A stretch of DNA of 64,000 nucleotides, taken from the NCBI RefSeq assembly GCF_003594885.1, contig NZ_QZEZ01000002.1, positions 372,001 to 436,000 of the forward strand. The letters run 5' to 3'. A program made the translations under genes and the position numbers. A model generated the notes under the pieces. The model searched no databases. It was not told the DNA's origin and saw only the letters and a program-made list of their open reading frames with translations. Of this stretch, positions 17,281-25,320 are shown piece after piece. Origin of the DNA: Vallicoccus soli (lineage in GTDB: Bacteria; Actinomycetota; Actinomycetes; Motilibacterales; Motilibacteraceae). How positions within the stretch are numbered: position 1 is the first letter of the stretch; the number at the start of each line of letters is the position of its first letter.

Positions 17281-17293
17281 GGTCCGCCGCCGC

Positions 17294-17299
17294 TAGCCT
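17294..17299 (+). promoter_or_regulatory. -10 box TAGCCT of a leaderless lipoprotein gene
   Basis: TAGCCT sits 7 nt before the GTG at 17307, in the leaderless arrangement seen at several genes here. Confidence 0.55.
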
Positions 17300-17306
17300 C
17301 GCTGCC

Positions 17307-17822
17307 GTGCGCCGCTCCCTCCTGCTGCTGGGCGCGCTCCTCGCTGCCGGGGCGCCGGTGCTGGCCGGGTGCTCGGACCTCGGCCCCGACGCGTCCGCGC
17401 CGGGCGCCGCCGCCGGTGCCGTCCCGGTGCCGCCGGAGGACCCGGCGCTCAGCGGCGATCCAGTCCTCGTCGCGCGGGCGGCGGACGTCCAGACGGACCT
17501 GGAGCCGGCCTTCGACGCCTGCTGGGACGAGGGATCGCGGAGGTGGGGACCACCCGAGGGCTCGACGTGGGAGGTCGGATCCGCCGGCGCACAGATCGAC
17601 GAGGCGGGCCGTGCGCGGCGAGCGACCGTCGGGGGCTGGTCGGGGAAGGGCCCGTGGACGTGCGTGGCCCAGCGGAACGGCGAGCGGTGGGACGTGGCGC
17701 GCCTGGTGCTGCAGGAGGCCCCCCCGGCACCGCCGGGCACGCCGCCCTTCCTCCCCCCGTGGGGCGTCACCGTCCCCGGTCCGCCGGTGCCGCTGCTGCC
17801 GGGGACGGTCGCGCCGCTCTGA
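17307..17822 (+). CDS. Hypothetical lipoprotein
   Basis: 171 residues. The N-terminus is a lipoprotein signal: two arginines, a leucine-rich core, and the lipobox VLAGC, with the modified cysteine near residue 22. The mature part begins with a flexible Ala/Pro linker, continues with a small soluble domain (DACWDEGSRRWG, WTCVAQRNGERWDVARLVLQ, possibly one disulphide) and ends in a proline-rich tail. No family is recognised. GTG 17307 fits the leaderless promoter; an earlier in-frame GTG at 17250 would bury the signal. Confidence 0.7.
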   Translation: MRRSLLLLGALLAAGAPVLAGCSDLGPDASAPGAAAGAVPVPPEDPALSGDPVLVARAADVQTDLEPAFDACWDEGSRRWGPPEGSTWEVGSAGAQIDEAGRARRATVGGWSGKGPWTCVAQRNGERWDVARLVLQEAPPAPPGTPPFLPPWGVTVPGPPVPLLPGTVAPL

Positions 17823-17835
17823 GCGCCGGGGCGGC

Positions 17836-17841
17836 TAGCGT
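17836..17841 (+). promoter_or_regulatory. -10 box TAGCGT of a leaderless acetyltransferase gene
   Basis: TAGCGT lies 6 nt before GTG 17848. Confidence 0.55.
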
Positions 17842-17847
17842 CGGCGC

Positions 17848-19014
17848 GTGCCCGCCGCCGACGTCCGCCCGCTCGAGCCCGACGACCTGCACGCCGCCTG
17901 GCGGCTGGGCAAGGAGGCGTTCGCCGGCCGGGCGGCGGAGCCGCCCCGCTGGGCGCTGGAGCCGGCGCCGGGCCTGACCCGCTGGGGCGCGTTCGACGCC
18001 CGCGGGCGGCTCGTCGGGAAGGCCGTCGACCTGCACCAGGAGCGCTGGTGGGGCGGGCGGGCCGTCCGCGCCGCGGACGTGGGCGGCGTCGCCGTCGCCC
18101 CCGAGGCCCGCGGGCAGGGCGTCGGGCGTGCCCTGCTCACCGCGCTGCTGGCGGGGGCCCGCGAGCGCGGCGTCGCGACGAGCGCGCTCTTCCCGACCAC
18201 GGCGGGGCCGTACCGGGCCCTCGGGTGGGAGGTCGCCGGGGACCTCACGACCCTCGACCTGCCGACCGCGGACCTGCCGGTCCTCGCCCCGCGGACCACC
18301 CTGCGCGGCGGGACCGAGGAGGACCTGCCGGCGGCCCAGGACGCGTACGCCGCCGGCGCCCGCGCCACCGACGGGCTCCTCACCGCCTTCGCCCCGCGCG
18401 GGGCTGCCCTGGACGACGCCGACGGGCTGACGCTCGTCGAGGACGCGGGCCGCGTCGTCGCGTGGGCGCTGTGGAGCCGCGAGGGCGGATACGGCCCCGG
18501 CGGCGTCCTCGCCGTCCAGGACCTCGCCGCCGCGACGCCCGCGGGCGCCGACGGACTGGTCGCCCTGCTGCGCGGCTGGGCGTCGGTGGCCCCGACCGTA
18601 CGGCTGCGCGCCGTCCCCGGCGGCCCCCTCGCCGCGCGCCTGCCGGTCGAGCGGGCGCGGGTGCACGAGCGCGAGACGTGGATGCTCCGCGCGGTCGACC
18701 TCGTCCGCGCCGTCGAGGACCGCGGGTGGCCCACCGCCGTCGCCGGCCGGCTGGTGCTGCGCGTCGAGGACCCCGCGGCCCCGTGGAACACCGGCACGTG
18801 GGAGCTCGCGGTCGAGGGGGGCCGCGGCGCGCTGCGCCCCACCGACGCTCCCCCGGCGGCTGCCCTCGGCCCGCGCGCCCTGGCCCTGCTGCTCTCGGGC
18901 TCGGCCAGCGGCGCCGCCGTGGCCCTCGCCGGGCTGGCCGACGTCGGCAGCGACCCCTCGGTGCTCGACCTGCTCGCTGCCGGCGGCCCGCTGCGCCTGC
19001 TCGACTCGTTCTGA
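17848..19014 (+). CDS. Eis-like GNAT N-acetyltransferase
   Basis: 388 residues, the size of the mycobacterial Eis family. The N-terminal GNAT domain has the acetyl-CoA signature VGGVAVAPEARGQGVGRALL (about residues 73-92). A second GNAT-like half (residues ~150-280) and a C-terminal SCP2-like domain with LRVEDPAAPWNTGTWEL follow. The chain ends in LLDSF; in Eis enzymes the C-terminal phenylalanine carboxylate acts as catalytic acid/base. Likely acetylates amines such as aminoglycosides or protein lysines; the real substrate is unknown. It follows the lipoprotein gene by 25 bp but has its own -10 box. Confidence 0.85.
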   Translation: MPAADVRPLEPDDLHAAWRLGKEAFAGRAAEPPRWALEPAPGLTRWGAFDARGRLVGKAVDLHQERWWGGRAVRAADVGGVAVAPEARGQGVGRALLTALLAGARERGVATSALFPTTAGPYRALGWEVAGDLTTLDLPTADLPVLAPRTTLRGGTEEDLPAAQDAYAAGARATDGLLTAFAPRGAALDDADGLTLVEDAGRVVAWALWSREGGYGPGGVLAVQDLAAATPAGADGLVALLRGWASVAPTVRLRAVPGGPLAARLPVERARVHERETWMLRAVDLVRAVEDRGWPTAVAGRLVLRVEDPAAPWNTGTWELAVEGGRGALRPTDAPPAAALGPRALALLLSGSASGAAVALAGLADVGSDPSVLDLLAAGGPLRLLDSF

Positions 19015-19034
19015 CCCGGCGCCCGAGCCATCGT

Positions 19035-19050
19035 GCGAACACCGGTTCGA
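19035..19050. promoter_or_regulatory. LexA/SOS-box-like palindrome upstream of the HNH pseudogene
   Basis: GCGAAC-ACCG-GTTCGA differs by one base from the actinobacterial SOS box TCGAAC-N4-GTTCGA. It ends 21 bp before the ATG of a DUF222/HNH gene. Mycobacterial relatives of this family (13E12 repeat proteins) are known to be under LexA control, so the site is credible. Confidence 0.6.
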
Positions 19051-19242
19051 GCGTCGTGCTGGGCTCTGGCCATGGCAGCGGCACCGGACCCGGGCGAGGC
19101 GTGGTCCGCCGAGCGGTGGGCCGAGGCCGAGCGGCTGGCGGGCGAGGCCGCGGAGCGCCGCTCGTCGGGCGGGTTGTCGCGGTGCGCGCCGTCGGTCGCG
19201 GTCCTGGAGCTGCTGCTCGACGCGGAGACGCCGGACGACGCC

Positions 19243-19278
19243 GCCGCCCACGCCGCCCACGCCGCCCACGCCGCCCAC
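19243..19278 (+). repeat. Four tandem copies of a 9-bp unit inside the HNH pseudogene
   Basis: GCCGCCCAC is repeated four times without variation and encodes a short Ala-Ala-His tract. It is prone to slippage and is not part of the conserved domain. Confidence 0.85.
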
Positions 19279-19320
19279 GCCGAAGCGCACCCCCGCGCGA
19301 CAGCGACCCCCACCGAACCG

Positions 19321-19415
19321 CCGCGATCATGCGCGAAGGGGGCAACACCCGACCAGCACGCGACGGGACCCGACCACGAGACCGGGGATGCGGCCCCCGT
19401 CGTGCATGGTCGCGG
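19321..19415. repeat. REP-like inverted repeat inside the HNH pseudogene
   Basis: Two 22-bp arms (19321-19342 and 19394-19415) face each other, matching at 19 of 22 positions, around a 51-bp centre. Each arm contains CGCGATCATGC or the close variant CGCGACCATGC, the same core as the repeat array at 26754-26872. The encoded stretch is not conserved DUF222 sequence, so the element looks inserted in frame. Confidence 0.65.
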
Positions 19416-20163
19416 CCCTGGGTATGCGCCGGAGGACCTGCTGCTGGGTCAGCACCGCCTGCACGCCCTGCGCACCTGGGCCCTGCACGCCCTGGAGGAC
19501 CCCGCCCTGCCGAGCGTGCACGGGCAGCGCGTCGTCATGCACGTGCACGTCGACCTGCACACCCTGCTCGGCCTACGCTCCGAACCCGCCGTCCTCACCG
19601 GGCCCGGCCTCGGCGAGGGCGCCGGGATCCTGCCCGCCCACCTCGCCCGCGCGATGGCCGCGGACACCGAGTGGCAGCGCTGGGTCCACGACGACGTCAC
19701 CGGGCACCTGCTCGACCACGGCGCACCCGCTACCAACCCACTCAGCCCCCGGGACCACATCCTCGCCAGCTCCCACGTGTGCGCGTTCCCCGGCTGCGCC
19801 CGCCCCGCCTCCCGGACAGAGCTCGACCACGTCCACGAGTGGCACGACGGCGGACCCACCAGCGCGGCGAACCCTGCGGCCGCTGTGCGCCCGCCACCAC
19901 GGCCAGAAGTCCTTCGGACGATGGCGCAGCGAAGCCGGCCCTGCCGGGACGACGAGCTGGACCAGCCGCACCGGACGCCAGCACACCACCGGCCCCACCC
20001 CCAGCCCCTCCACACCCCTGCGCGCCACCACCGCCCGCCGGCAGCATGCCAAGGCCCACCGCGCCTGACCGGGCCCCGACGACGGCCCGCCCTGCTGAGC
20101 GACCCGGCCCTCCCTTGTCACCCCGCCACAACCGGGCCCCACCCGGTGCCGGCCGGGGCGGAC

Positions 20164-20169
20164 TAGGGT
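20164..20169 (+). promoter_or_regulatory. -10 box TAGGGT of the leaderless fasR gene
   Basis: TAGGGT lies 7 nt before ATG 20177, giving a leaderless transcript. It overlaps the terminal TAG of the drifted HNH reading frame. Confidence 0.55.
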
Positions 20170-20176
20170 CCACGGC

Positions 20177-21361
20177 ATGACCCGCGCGCCGTCCGCCACC
20201 GTGCGGCGCCTGCAGCGGCGGATGGACGAGCTGTCGGCGGCGGCGATCCTGCGCATGGACGAGACGCTGCCCTGGTACCGGCGGATGGCCGCGGAGAACC
20301 GCTCGTGGGTGAACCTCGTCGCGCAGGCCGGCATCGCGCAGTTCGTCGAGTGGATGCGCCAGTCGGGGGCCAAGGGGACCATCAGCGCCGACGTCTTCGG
20401 GATCGCCCCCCGCGAGCTGGCCCGCGTCGTCACGCTGCAGCAGACGGTGGAGCTGGTCCGCGTGGTCCTCCAGGTGGTCGAGGAGCGCATCGACGACATC
20501 GCCGCGCCCGGCGGGTCGACCGCGCTGCGCGAGGGCGTGCTGCGCTACTCGCGCGAGGTGGCGTTCGCGGCCGCCCGGGTCTACGCGCAGGCGGCGGAGT
20601 CGCGCGGCGCCTGGGACGCCCGGCTCGAGGCGCTCGTCGTCGACGCGCTGCTGCGCGGCGAGGTCGACGACTCGGTGCGCAGCAGGGCGGCGGCCCTCGG
20701 CTGGCACGGGCACGCCGGGGTCGTCGTCGCGGTCGGCTCCACCCCCGCGACGCCCACCGACGCGGTCGTCGAGGGCCTGCGTCGGCGGGCGCGCTCGGCC
20801 AAGCTCGACGTCCTCACCGGCGTGCAGGGCGACCGCCTGGTCGCGGTGCTGGGCGGCGTCGAGGAGCCGGAGAAGGCCGCGCTGCACGTCGTCGACGAGT
20901 TCGCCCCCGGCCCCGTGGTCGTCGGCCCCCTGGCCGCCGACCTGCTCGGCGCGGCGCGCTCGGCCGAGGAGGCGCTGCAGGGGCTGTCGGTCGTACGGGC
21001 CTGGCCGCTCGCGCCCCGCCCGGTGCCGTCGGACGAGCTGCTGCCGGAGCGGGCCGTCGGCGGCGACCCCGGAGCGCGGCGGCGCCTGGTCGAGGAGGTG
21101 TACGTCCCCCTGGAGCAGGCCGGCAACGCGCTGCTCGAGACGCTCGCGACGTACCTCGAGCAGGCCCCCTCCTTCGAGGCCGCCGCGCGGCTGCTCTTCG
21201 TGCACCCCAACACCGTCCGCTACCGCCTGCGGCGCGTCGTCGACGTCACCGGCTACTCCCCGCACGACGAGCGCCAGGCCTTCGCGCTGCGCCTCGCGCT
21301 CGCCCTGGGCCGGCTCGCCGCAGCCCCGCCACCGGCGCCGGCGCCCGCGGCGCGCCCCTGA
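20177..21361 (+). CDS. fasR: PucR-family transcriptional regulator of fatty acid synthesis (FasR)
   Basis: 394 residues. The C-terminal PucR helix-turn-helix is clear: LATYLEQAPSFEAAARLLF followed by VHPNTVRYRLRRVVDVTG (about residues 330-365). The N-terminal region (ENRSWVNLVAQAGIAQFVEW, then VFGIAPRELARVVTLQQTVE) matches FasR of Streptomyces, which activates the adjacent fabDHPF operon. The position directly upstream of fabD supports the same role. It is transcribed as a leaderless gene, and the 135 bp that follow hold a strong palindrome that may be its operator. Confidence 0.9.
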   Translation: MTRAPSATVRRLQRRMDELSAAAILRMDETLPWYRRMAAENRSWVNLVAQAGIAQFVEWMRQSGAKGTISADVFGIAPRELARVVTLQQTVELVRVVLQVVEERIDDIAAPGGSTALREGVLRYSREVAFAAARVYAQAAESRGAWDARLEALVVDALLRGEVDDSVRSRAAALGWHGHAGVVVAVGSTPATPTDAVVEGLRRRARSAKLDVLTGVQGDRLVAVLGGVEEPEKAALHVVDEFAPGPVVVGPLAADLLGAARSAEEALQGLSVVRAWPLAPRPVPSDELLPERAVGGDPGARRRLVEEVYVPLEQAGNALLETLATYLEQAPSFEAAARLLFVHPNTVRYRLRRVVDVTGYSPHDERQAFALRLALALGRLAAAPPPAPAPAARP

Positions 21362-21408
21362 CCCCGGCGTGTGACCCGGGCCTGACCCGCCCTTGACCCG
21401 GCGGCGCC

Positions 21409-21433
21409 GTCGTTGTGAGCCACTCACAACGAC
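21409..21433. promoter_or_regulatory. Perfect 11-3-11 palindrome in the fabD promoter region
   Basis: GTCGTTGTGAG-CCA-CTCACAACGAC is a perfect inverted repeat between fasR and fabD, 64 bp before the fabD start. A TTGACC -35-like hexamer lies at 21393-21398. It is the obvious candidate operator for FasR or another fatty acid regulator. Confidence 0.65.
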
Positions 21434-21496
21434 CGGGGCCGAACGTGGTTCCCGTGCCTACCGCGCCCCGGCCCCGCGAGGGGGCACCGTGGGGCC

Positions 21497-22696
21497 GTGC
21501 TCGTGATCCTCGCGCCCGGCCAGGGCGCCCAGACGCCCGGCTTCCTCGCTCCGTGGCTCGAGGTCCCCGGCTTCGAGGACCGCCTCACGTGGCTGTCCGC
21601 CGCCGCGGGCCTCGACCTGGTGGCGCACGGCACGACCTCGGACGCCGAGACGATCCGCGACACCGCGGTGGCGCAGCCGCTCATCGTCGCGGCCGGCCTC
21701 GTGTCCCTCCTGGCCCTCTTCCCGCACCCCGGCGACGCGTTCGGCCAGGTCGGCGCGGGCGCCGGGCACAGCGTCGGCGAGATCACCGCCGCGGTCGGCA
21801 CCGGGGTCCTCAGCGCCGAGCAGGGCATGGTCCTCGTCCGCGAGCGCGGGCGCGCCATGGCCGCCGCGAGCGCCACGACCCCGACGACGATGGCTGCGGT
21901 CGTCGGCGGCGACCACGACGAGGTCCTCGCCGCGATCGAGCAGCACGGGCTGACCGCCGCGAACCACAACGGGACGGGGCAGGTCGTCGCCGCGGGCACC
22001 GTCGCGCAGGTCGACGCGCTCAGGGCCGCGCCGCCCGCGAAGGCCCGGGTGATCCCGCTGTCCGTCGCGGGCGCCTTCCACACGCACCACATGGCGCCGG
22101 CGGTGTCGCGGCTCGAGCGCTACGCCCGCGCCATCACCACGCACGACCCGCGCACCCGGCTGCTGAGCAACCGCGACGGCGCCGTCGTGCACGACGGCCG
22201 CGACGCCCTCGACCGCATCGTCGGGCAGGTGGCCAGCCCGGTCCGCTGGGACCTCTGCATGCGCACCATGGCCGACCTCGGCGTCACCGCCGTCATCGAG
22301 GTCCCGCCGGCCGGCACCCTGACCGGACTGGTGAAGCGCAACCTCCCCGGCGTCGAGACCCTCGCCCTGAAGACCCCCGACGACCTCGACGCGGCCCGGC
22401 GCCTCGTGCAGGAGCACGGCACGCCGTCGCCGCTGTCGACCACCCCGACGTGGCGGCTGCTCGTCGCGCCGAGCGCGGGCACGTGGCGCGCCGCCGGCAC
22501 CACCCCCGGGGCCACCCTGGAGCCGGGCGCCCCCGTCGGCGTCGTCGCGACGCACCGCGACGAGCACACCGTCAGCGCGCCCCACGGCGGCACGGTCGTC
22601 GAGCTCCTCGTCGAGGACGGCGACCCCGTGCGGCCGGGGCAGCCCCTCGTGCGGCTGCACCCCGAGGCGGCCCACCCCGAGGCGGTGCTCGCGTGA
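21497..22696 (+). CDS. fabD: Malonyl-CoA:ACP transacylase with a C-terminal biotinyl/lipoyl-like domain
   Basis: Transfers malonyl from CoA to the acyl carrier protein for type II fatty acid synthesis. Residues 1-~310 are a normal FabD: LAPGQGAQTPG, the nucleophile in GAGHSVGEITAA, RERGRAM and the histidine in GAFHTHHM. Most FabD proteins stop near 310-320 residues; this one has 399. Residues ~319-388 read like a biotin/lipoyl hammerhead domain (LVAPSAG, then VSAPHGGTVVELLVEDGD, PGQPLVRL), but the usual Met-Lys-Met position reads ATHRDE, without lysine. GTG 21497 gives the family N-terminus. It is first in the fab operon and overlaps fabH by 4 bp. Confidence 0.93.
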   Translation: MLVILAPGQGAQTPGFLAPWLEVPGFEDRLTWLSAAAGLDLVAHGTTSDAETIRDTAVAQPLIVAAGLVSLLALFPHPGDAFGQVGAGAGHSVGEITAAVGTGVLSAEQGMVLVRERGRAMAAASATTPTTMAAVVGGDHDEVLAAIEQHGLTAANHNGTGQVVAAGTVAQVDALRAAPPAKARVIPLSVAGAFHTHHMAPAVSRLERYARAITTHDPRTRLLSNRDGAVVHDGRDALDRIVGQVASPVRWDLCMRTMADLGVTAVIEVPPAGTLTGLVKRNLPGVETLALKTPDDLDAARRLVQEHGTPSPLSTTPTWRLLVAPSAGTWRAAGTTPGATLEPGAPVGVVATHRDEHTVSAPHGGTVVELLVEDGDPVRPGQPLVRLHPEAAHPEAVLA

Positions 22697-23721
22697 GCCC
22701 GGCGATCACGCCGCGGGCGCAGCGGGCCGGGGCGCGGATCACCGGGATCGGCGGCTACCGCCCGTCCCGGGTCGTCGACAACGACGAGATCTGCCGCTGG
22801 ATCGACTCGAGCGACGCGTGGATCCAGGAGCGCACCGGCATCCGCCTGCGCCACTTCGCGGCCCCCGACGAGACCGTCGTCGACATGGCGCTCGCCGCGT
22901 CGGGCAAGGCGCTCGCGCACGCCGGGATCGGCCCCGAGCAGGTCGACAGCGTCCTGCTCGCGACGATCACGCACCCGTACCAGACGCCCTCGGCGGCGGC
23001 CGAGCTCGCCGACCGGCTCGGCACCCGCGGGGCCGGCGCGGTGGACCTGTCGGCGGCCTGCGCCGGGTTCACGTACGGCGTCGGGATGGCGGACGACATG
23101 GTGCGCTCCGGCTCCGCCGAGCACGTCCTCGTCGTGGGCGTCGAGAAGATGACCGACTTCATCGACAAGCACGACCGCGGCTCGTCCTTCATCTTCGCCG
23201 ACGGCGCGGGCGCGGCCCTCGTGTCGCCGTCGGACACCCCCGGGATCGGCCCGACGGTCTACGGCTCGGACGGTTCCCAGAAGCACGTCATCGCCCAGCC
23301 CGAGCCGTGGACCGTGCTCGCTCGCCAGGGCGTCGACATCGGCGACGGCGCGGCGGAGGCGGCGTTCCCGCACATCGGCATGCAGGGCCAGCCGGTGTTC
23401 CGCTGGGCGGTGACCGAGATGCCCGGCGTGGCGCGCCGGGCCGTCGAGGCCGCCGGCCTGCGGGTGGAGGACGTCGACGTGTTCGTCCCGCACCAGGCGA
23501 ACAACCGCATCACCGACGCGATCCTCAAGAAGCTCGGCCTGCCCGAGGACACCGTCGTCGCGCGCGACGTGACGACGACCGGCAACACCTCCGGCGCGTC
23601 GATCCCCCTCGCGCTGGACCGCCTGCGCGAGCGGGGCGAGGCCCGCAGCGGCGACCTCGCCCTGCTGCTGGGCTTCGGCGCCGGGCTCGTGTACGCCGGG
23701 CAGGTCGTCGTCCTGCCCTAG
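22693..23721 (+). CDS. fabH: 3-oxoacyl-ACP synthase III
   Basis: Condenses acyl-CoA with malonyl-ACP to start each fatty acid chain. It has 342 residues, full length. The catalytic triad is visible: Cys in DLSAACAGFTYG, His in FVPHQANNRI and Asn in TTTGNTSGASIP. The N-terminus carries GIGGYRPSRVVDNDEICRWI and SSDAWIQERTGI, as in all FabH. GTG 22693 overlaps the fabD stop (GTGA), indicating translational coupling. Confidence 0.97.
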   Translation: MSPAITPRAQRAGARITGIGGYRPSRVVDNDEICRWIDSSDAWIQERTGIRLRHFAAPDETVVDMALAASGKALAHAGIGPEQVDSVLLATITHPYQTPSAAAELADRLGTRGAGAVDLSAACAGFTYGVGMADDMVRSGSAEHVLVVGVEKMTDFIDKHDRGSSFIFADGAGAALVSPSDTPGIGPTVYGSDGSQKHVIAQPEPWTVLARQGVDIGDGAAEAAFPHIGMQGQPVFRWAVTEMPGVARRAVEAAGLRVEDVDVFVPHQANNRITDAILKKLGLPEDTVVARDVTTTGNTSGASIPLALDRLRERGEARSGDLALLLGFGAGLVYAGQVVVLP

Positions 23722-23816
23722 CGCGGCGCCCCCGGGGCCGCCCCCCGCCCGCCCGTAGGCTGCCCACCGCCCGTACGGGCACCACCCCCAGACCCCGACA
23801 ACGAGGAGCACCCAGC

Positions 23817-24062
23817 ATGGCCAGCGAGCAGGAGATCCTCAGCGGTCTCGCAGAGATCATCAACGAGGAGACCGGTCTCCCGACCGACGACGTCCAGCCG
23901 CAGAAGTCGTTCACCGACGACCTCGACATCGACTCGCTGTCGATGATGACCATCGTCGTCAACGCTGAGGAGAAGTTCGGCGTGCGCATCCCGGACGACG
24001 ACGTCAAGGACCTCAAGACGGTCGGCGACGCGGTCTCGTACATCGCCAAGCAGAGCGCCTGA
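23817..24062 (+). CDS. acpP: Acyl carrier protein
   Basis: 81 residues, acidic. The phosphopantetheine serine is in DDLDIDSLSMM (DSL motif), followed by helix III of the fold (EEKFGVRIPDDDVKDLKTVG). It carries growing acyl chains between fabD, fabH and fabF products. ATG 23817 has GAGGAG about 8 nt upstream; the 95-bp gap after fabH is the longest in the operon and may hold an extra promoter, as expected for a protein needed in excess. Confidence 0.97.
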   Translation: MASEQEILSGLAEIINEETGLPTDDVQPQKSFTDDLDIDSLSMMTIVVNAEEKFGVRIPDDDVKDLKTVGDAVSYIAKQSA

Positions 24063-24063
24063 C

Positions 24064-25320
24064 ATGAGCGGGGCCGACCAGCGGACCACCGTCGTCGTCA
24101 CCGGACTGGGTGCGACCACCCCCCTCGGGGGCGACGTCGCGTCGACCTGGTCGGCCCTGCTCGAGGGCCGCTCGGGCGTCCGGACGCTCCCCTACCCGTG
24201 GGTGGAGGAGCACCAGCTCCCCGTCCGCATCGCCGCCACCATCGCCGTGGAGCCGGCCGAGGTGCTGAGCAAGCCCGAGACCAAGCGCTGGGACCGCTCG
24301 GCGCAGTTCGCGCTCGTCGCGGCCCGCGAGGCCTGGAAGGACGCCGGCGCCCCCGAGGTGGACGGCGACCGCATCGGCGTCGCCGTGGCGTCGGGCATCG
24401 GCGGCGTCACGACGCTGCTCGACGCGTACGACCGCCTCAAGGCGCGCGGCCCGCGCGGCGTCCTGCCGCTGACGGTGCCGATGCTCATGGGCAACAGCCC
24501 CGCCGCCGCCATCGGCCTCGAGGTCGAGGCGCGCGCCGGCGTGCACACCCCGGTGAGCGCCTGCGCGTCGGGCGCCGAGGCCATCGCCTACGGCACCGAG
24601 ATGATCCGCTCCGGCCGCGCCGACGTCGTCATCGCCGGCGGCACCGAGGCGTGCATCCACGTGCTGCCGCTGGCCGCCTTCAACTCGATGCAGGCCCTGT
24701 CGACGCGCAACGACGAGCCCGCCCGGGCCTCCCGGCCCTACGACAAGGGCCGCGACGGCTTCGTCATGGGCGAGGGCGCGGGCGTGGTCGTCCTGGAGTC
24801 CGAGGCGCACGCCAGGGCGCGCGGGGCGACGGTCTACGCCGAGGTGCTCGGCGCGGGCATGACGTCCGACGCGCACCACATCGCCGCGCCCGAGCCCGAC
24901 GGCAAGGGCGCCTCGCGCGCCATGCTCGCCGCGCTGCAGGACGCCGGCGTCACCCCGTCGGACATCGCGCACGTCAACGCGCACGCCACGTCCACGCCGG
25001 TCGGCGACATCGCCGAGGCGCTCGCCATCCGCGCCGCCTTCGGCGACCGCGGCCGCGAGATCCCGGTGACCTCGACGAAGTCGATGACCGGGCACCTGCT
25101 CGGCGCCGCCGGGGCCGTGGAGTCCATCGCCTGCATCCTCGCGATGCGCCACGGCACCATCCCGCCGACCATCAACGTCGACGACCCGGACGACCACATC
25201 GGCCTCGACGTCGTCGCCAACGAGCCGCGCCCGATCGGCGAGGGCGTCTCGCTCAACAACTCCTTCGGCTTCGGCGGGCACAACGTGGCCCTCGTGCTGC
25301 GCGCGGACCGGGCGTCGTGA
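24064..25320 (+). CDS. fabF: 3-oxoacyl-ACP synthase II
   Basis: The elongation condensing enzyme, 418 residues. Signatures: VVVTGLGATTPLGGDVASTW at the N-terminus, the nucleophile in PVSACASGAEAI, the first histidine in VNAHATSTPVGD, and the second in SMTGHLLGAAGAVES with the preceding lysine of TSTKSM. It starts 1 bp after the acpP stop and overlaps the following carboxyltransferase gene by 4 bp, so it is tightly coupled on both sides. Confidence 0.97.
   Translation: MSGADQRTTVVVTGLGATTPLGGDVASTWSALLEGRSGVRTLPYPWVEEHQLPVRIAATIAVEPAEVLSKPETKRWDRSAQFALVAAREAWKDAGAPEVDGDRIGVAVASGIGGVTTLLDAYDRLKARGPRGVLPLTVPMLMGNSPAAAIGLEVEARAGVHTPVSACASGAEAIAYGTEMIRSGRADVVIAGGTEACIHVLPLAAFNSMQALSTRNDEPARASRPYDKGRDGFVMGEGAGVVVLESEAHARARGATVYAEVLGAGMTSDAHHIAAPEPDGKGASRAMLAALQDAGVTPSDIAHVNAHATSTPVGDIAEALAIRAAFGDRGREIPVTSTKSMTGHLLGAAGAVESIACILAMRHGTIPPTINVDDPDDHIGLDVVANEPRPIGEGVSLNNSFGFGGHNVALVLRADRAS

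Larger units (their letters stand above)
19072..20068 (+). pseudogene. Decayed DUF222/HNH endonuclease (13E12-repeat-type), frameshifted
   Basis: The C-terminal half is plainly a DUF222-HNH protein: VVMHVHVDLHTLLGL, GLGEGAGILPAHLAR, then CAFPGCARP, ELDHVHEWHDGGPTSAAN. The expected continuation LRPLCARHHGQKSFGRW is in the next frame: one extra C in the run at 19872-19874 shifts the frame. Restoring it gives the HNH core and a stop at 20068; without it the frame drifts to 20166. The N-terminal DUF222 part is short, contains a HAA tandem repeat and is interrupted by a REP-like inverted repeat. An SOS-box-like site precedes ATG 19072. It is most likely inactive unless the extra C is a read error. 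Confidence 0.75.

Noticed and set aside
19870-19880. Programmed +1 frameshift in the HNH gene.
   Set aside because: No known slippery heptamer or stimulatory structure is evident, and the gene also carries a repeat insertion and a shortened N-terminus, pointing to decay.
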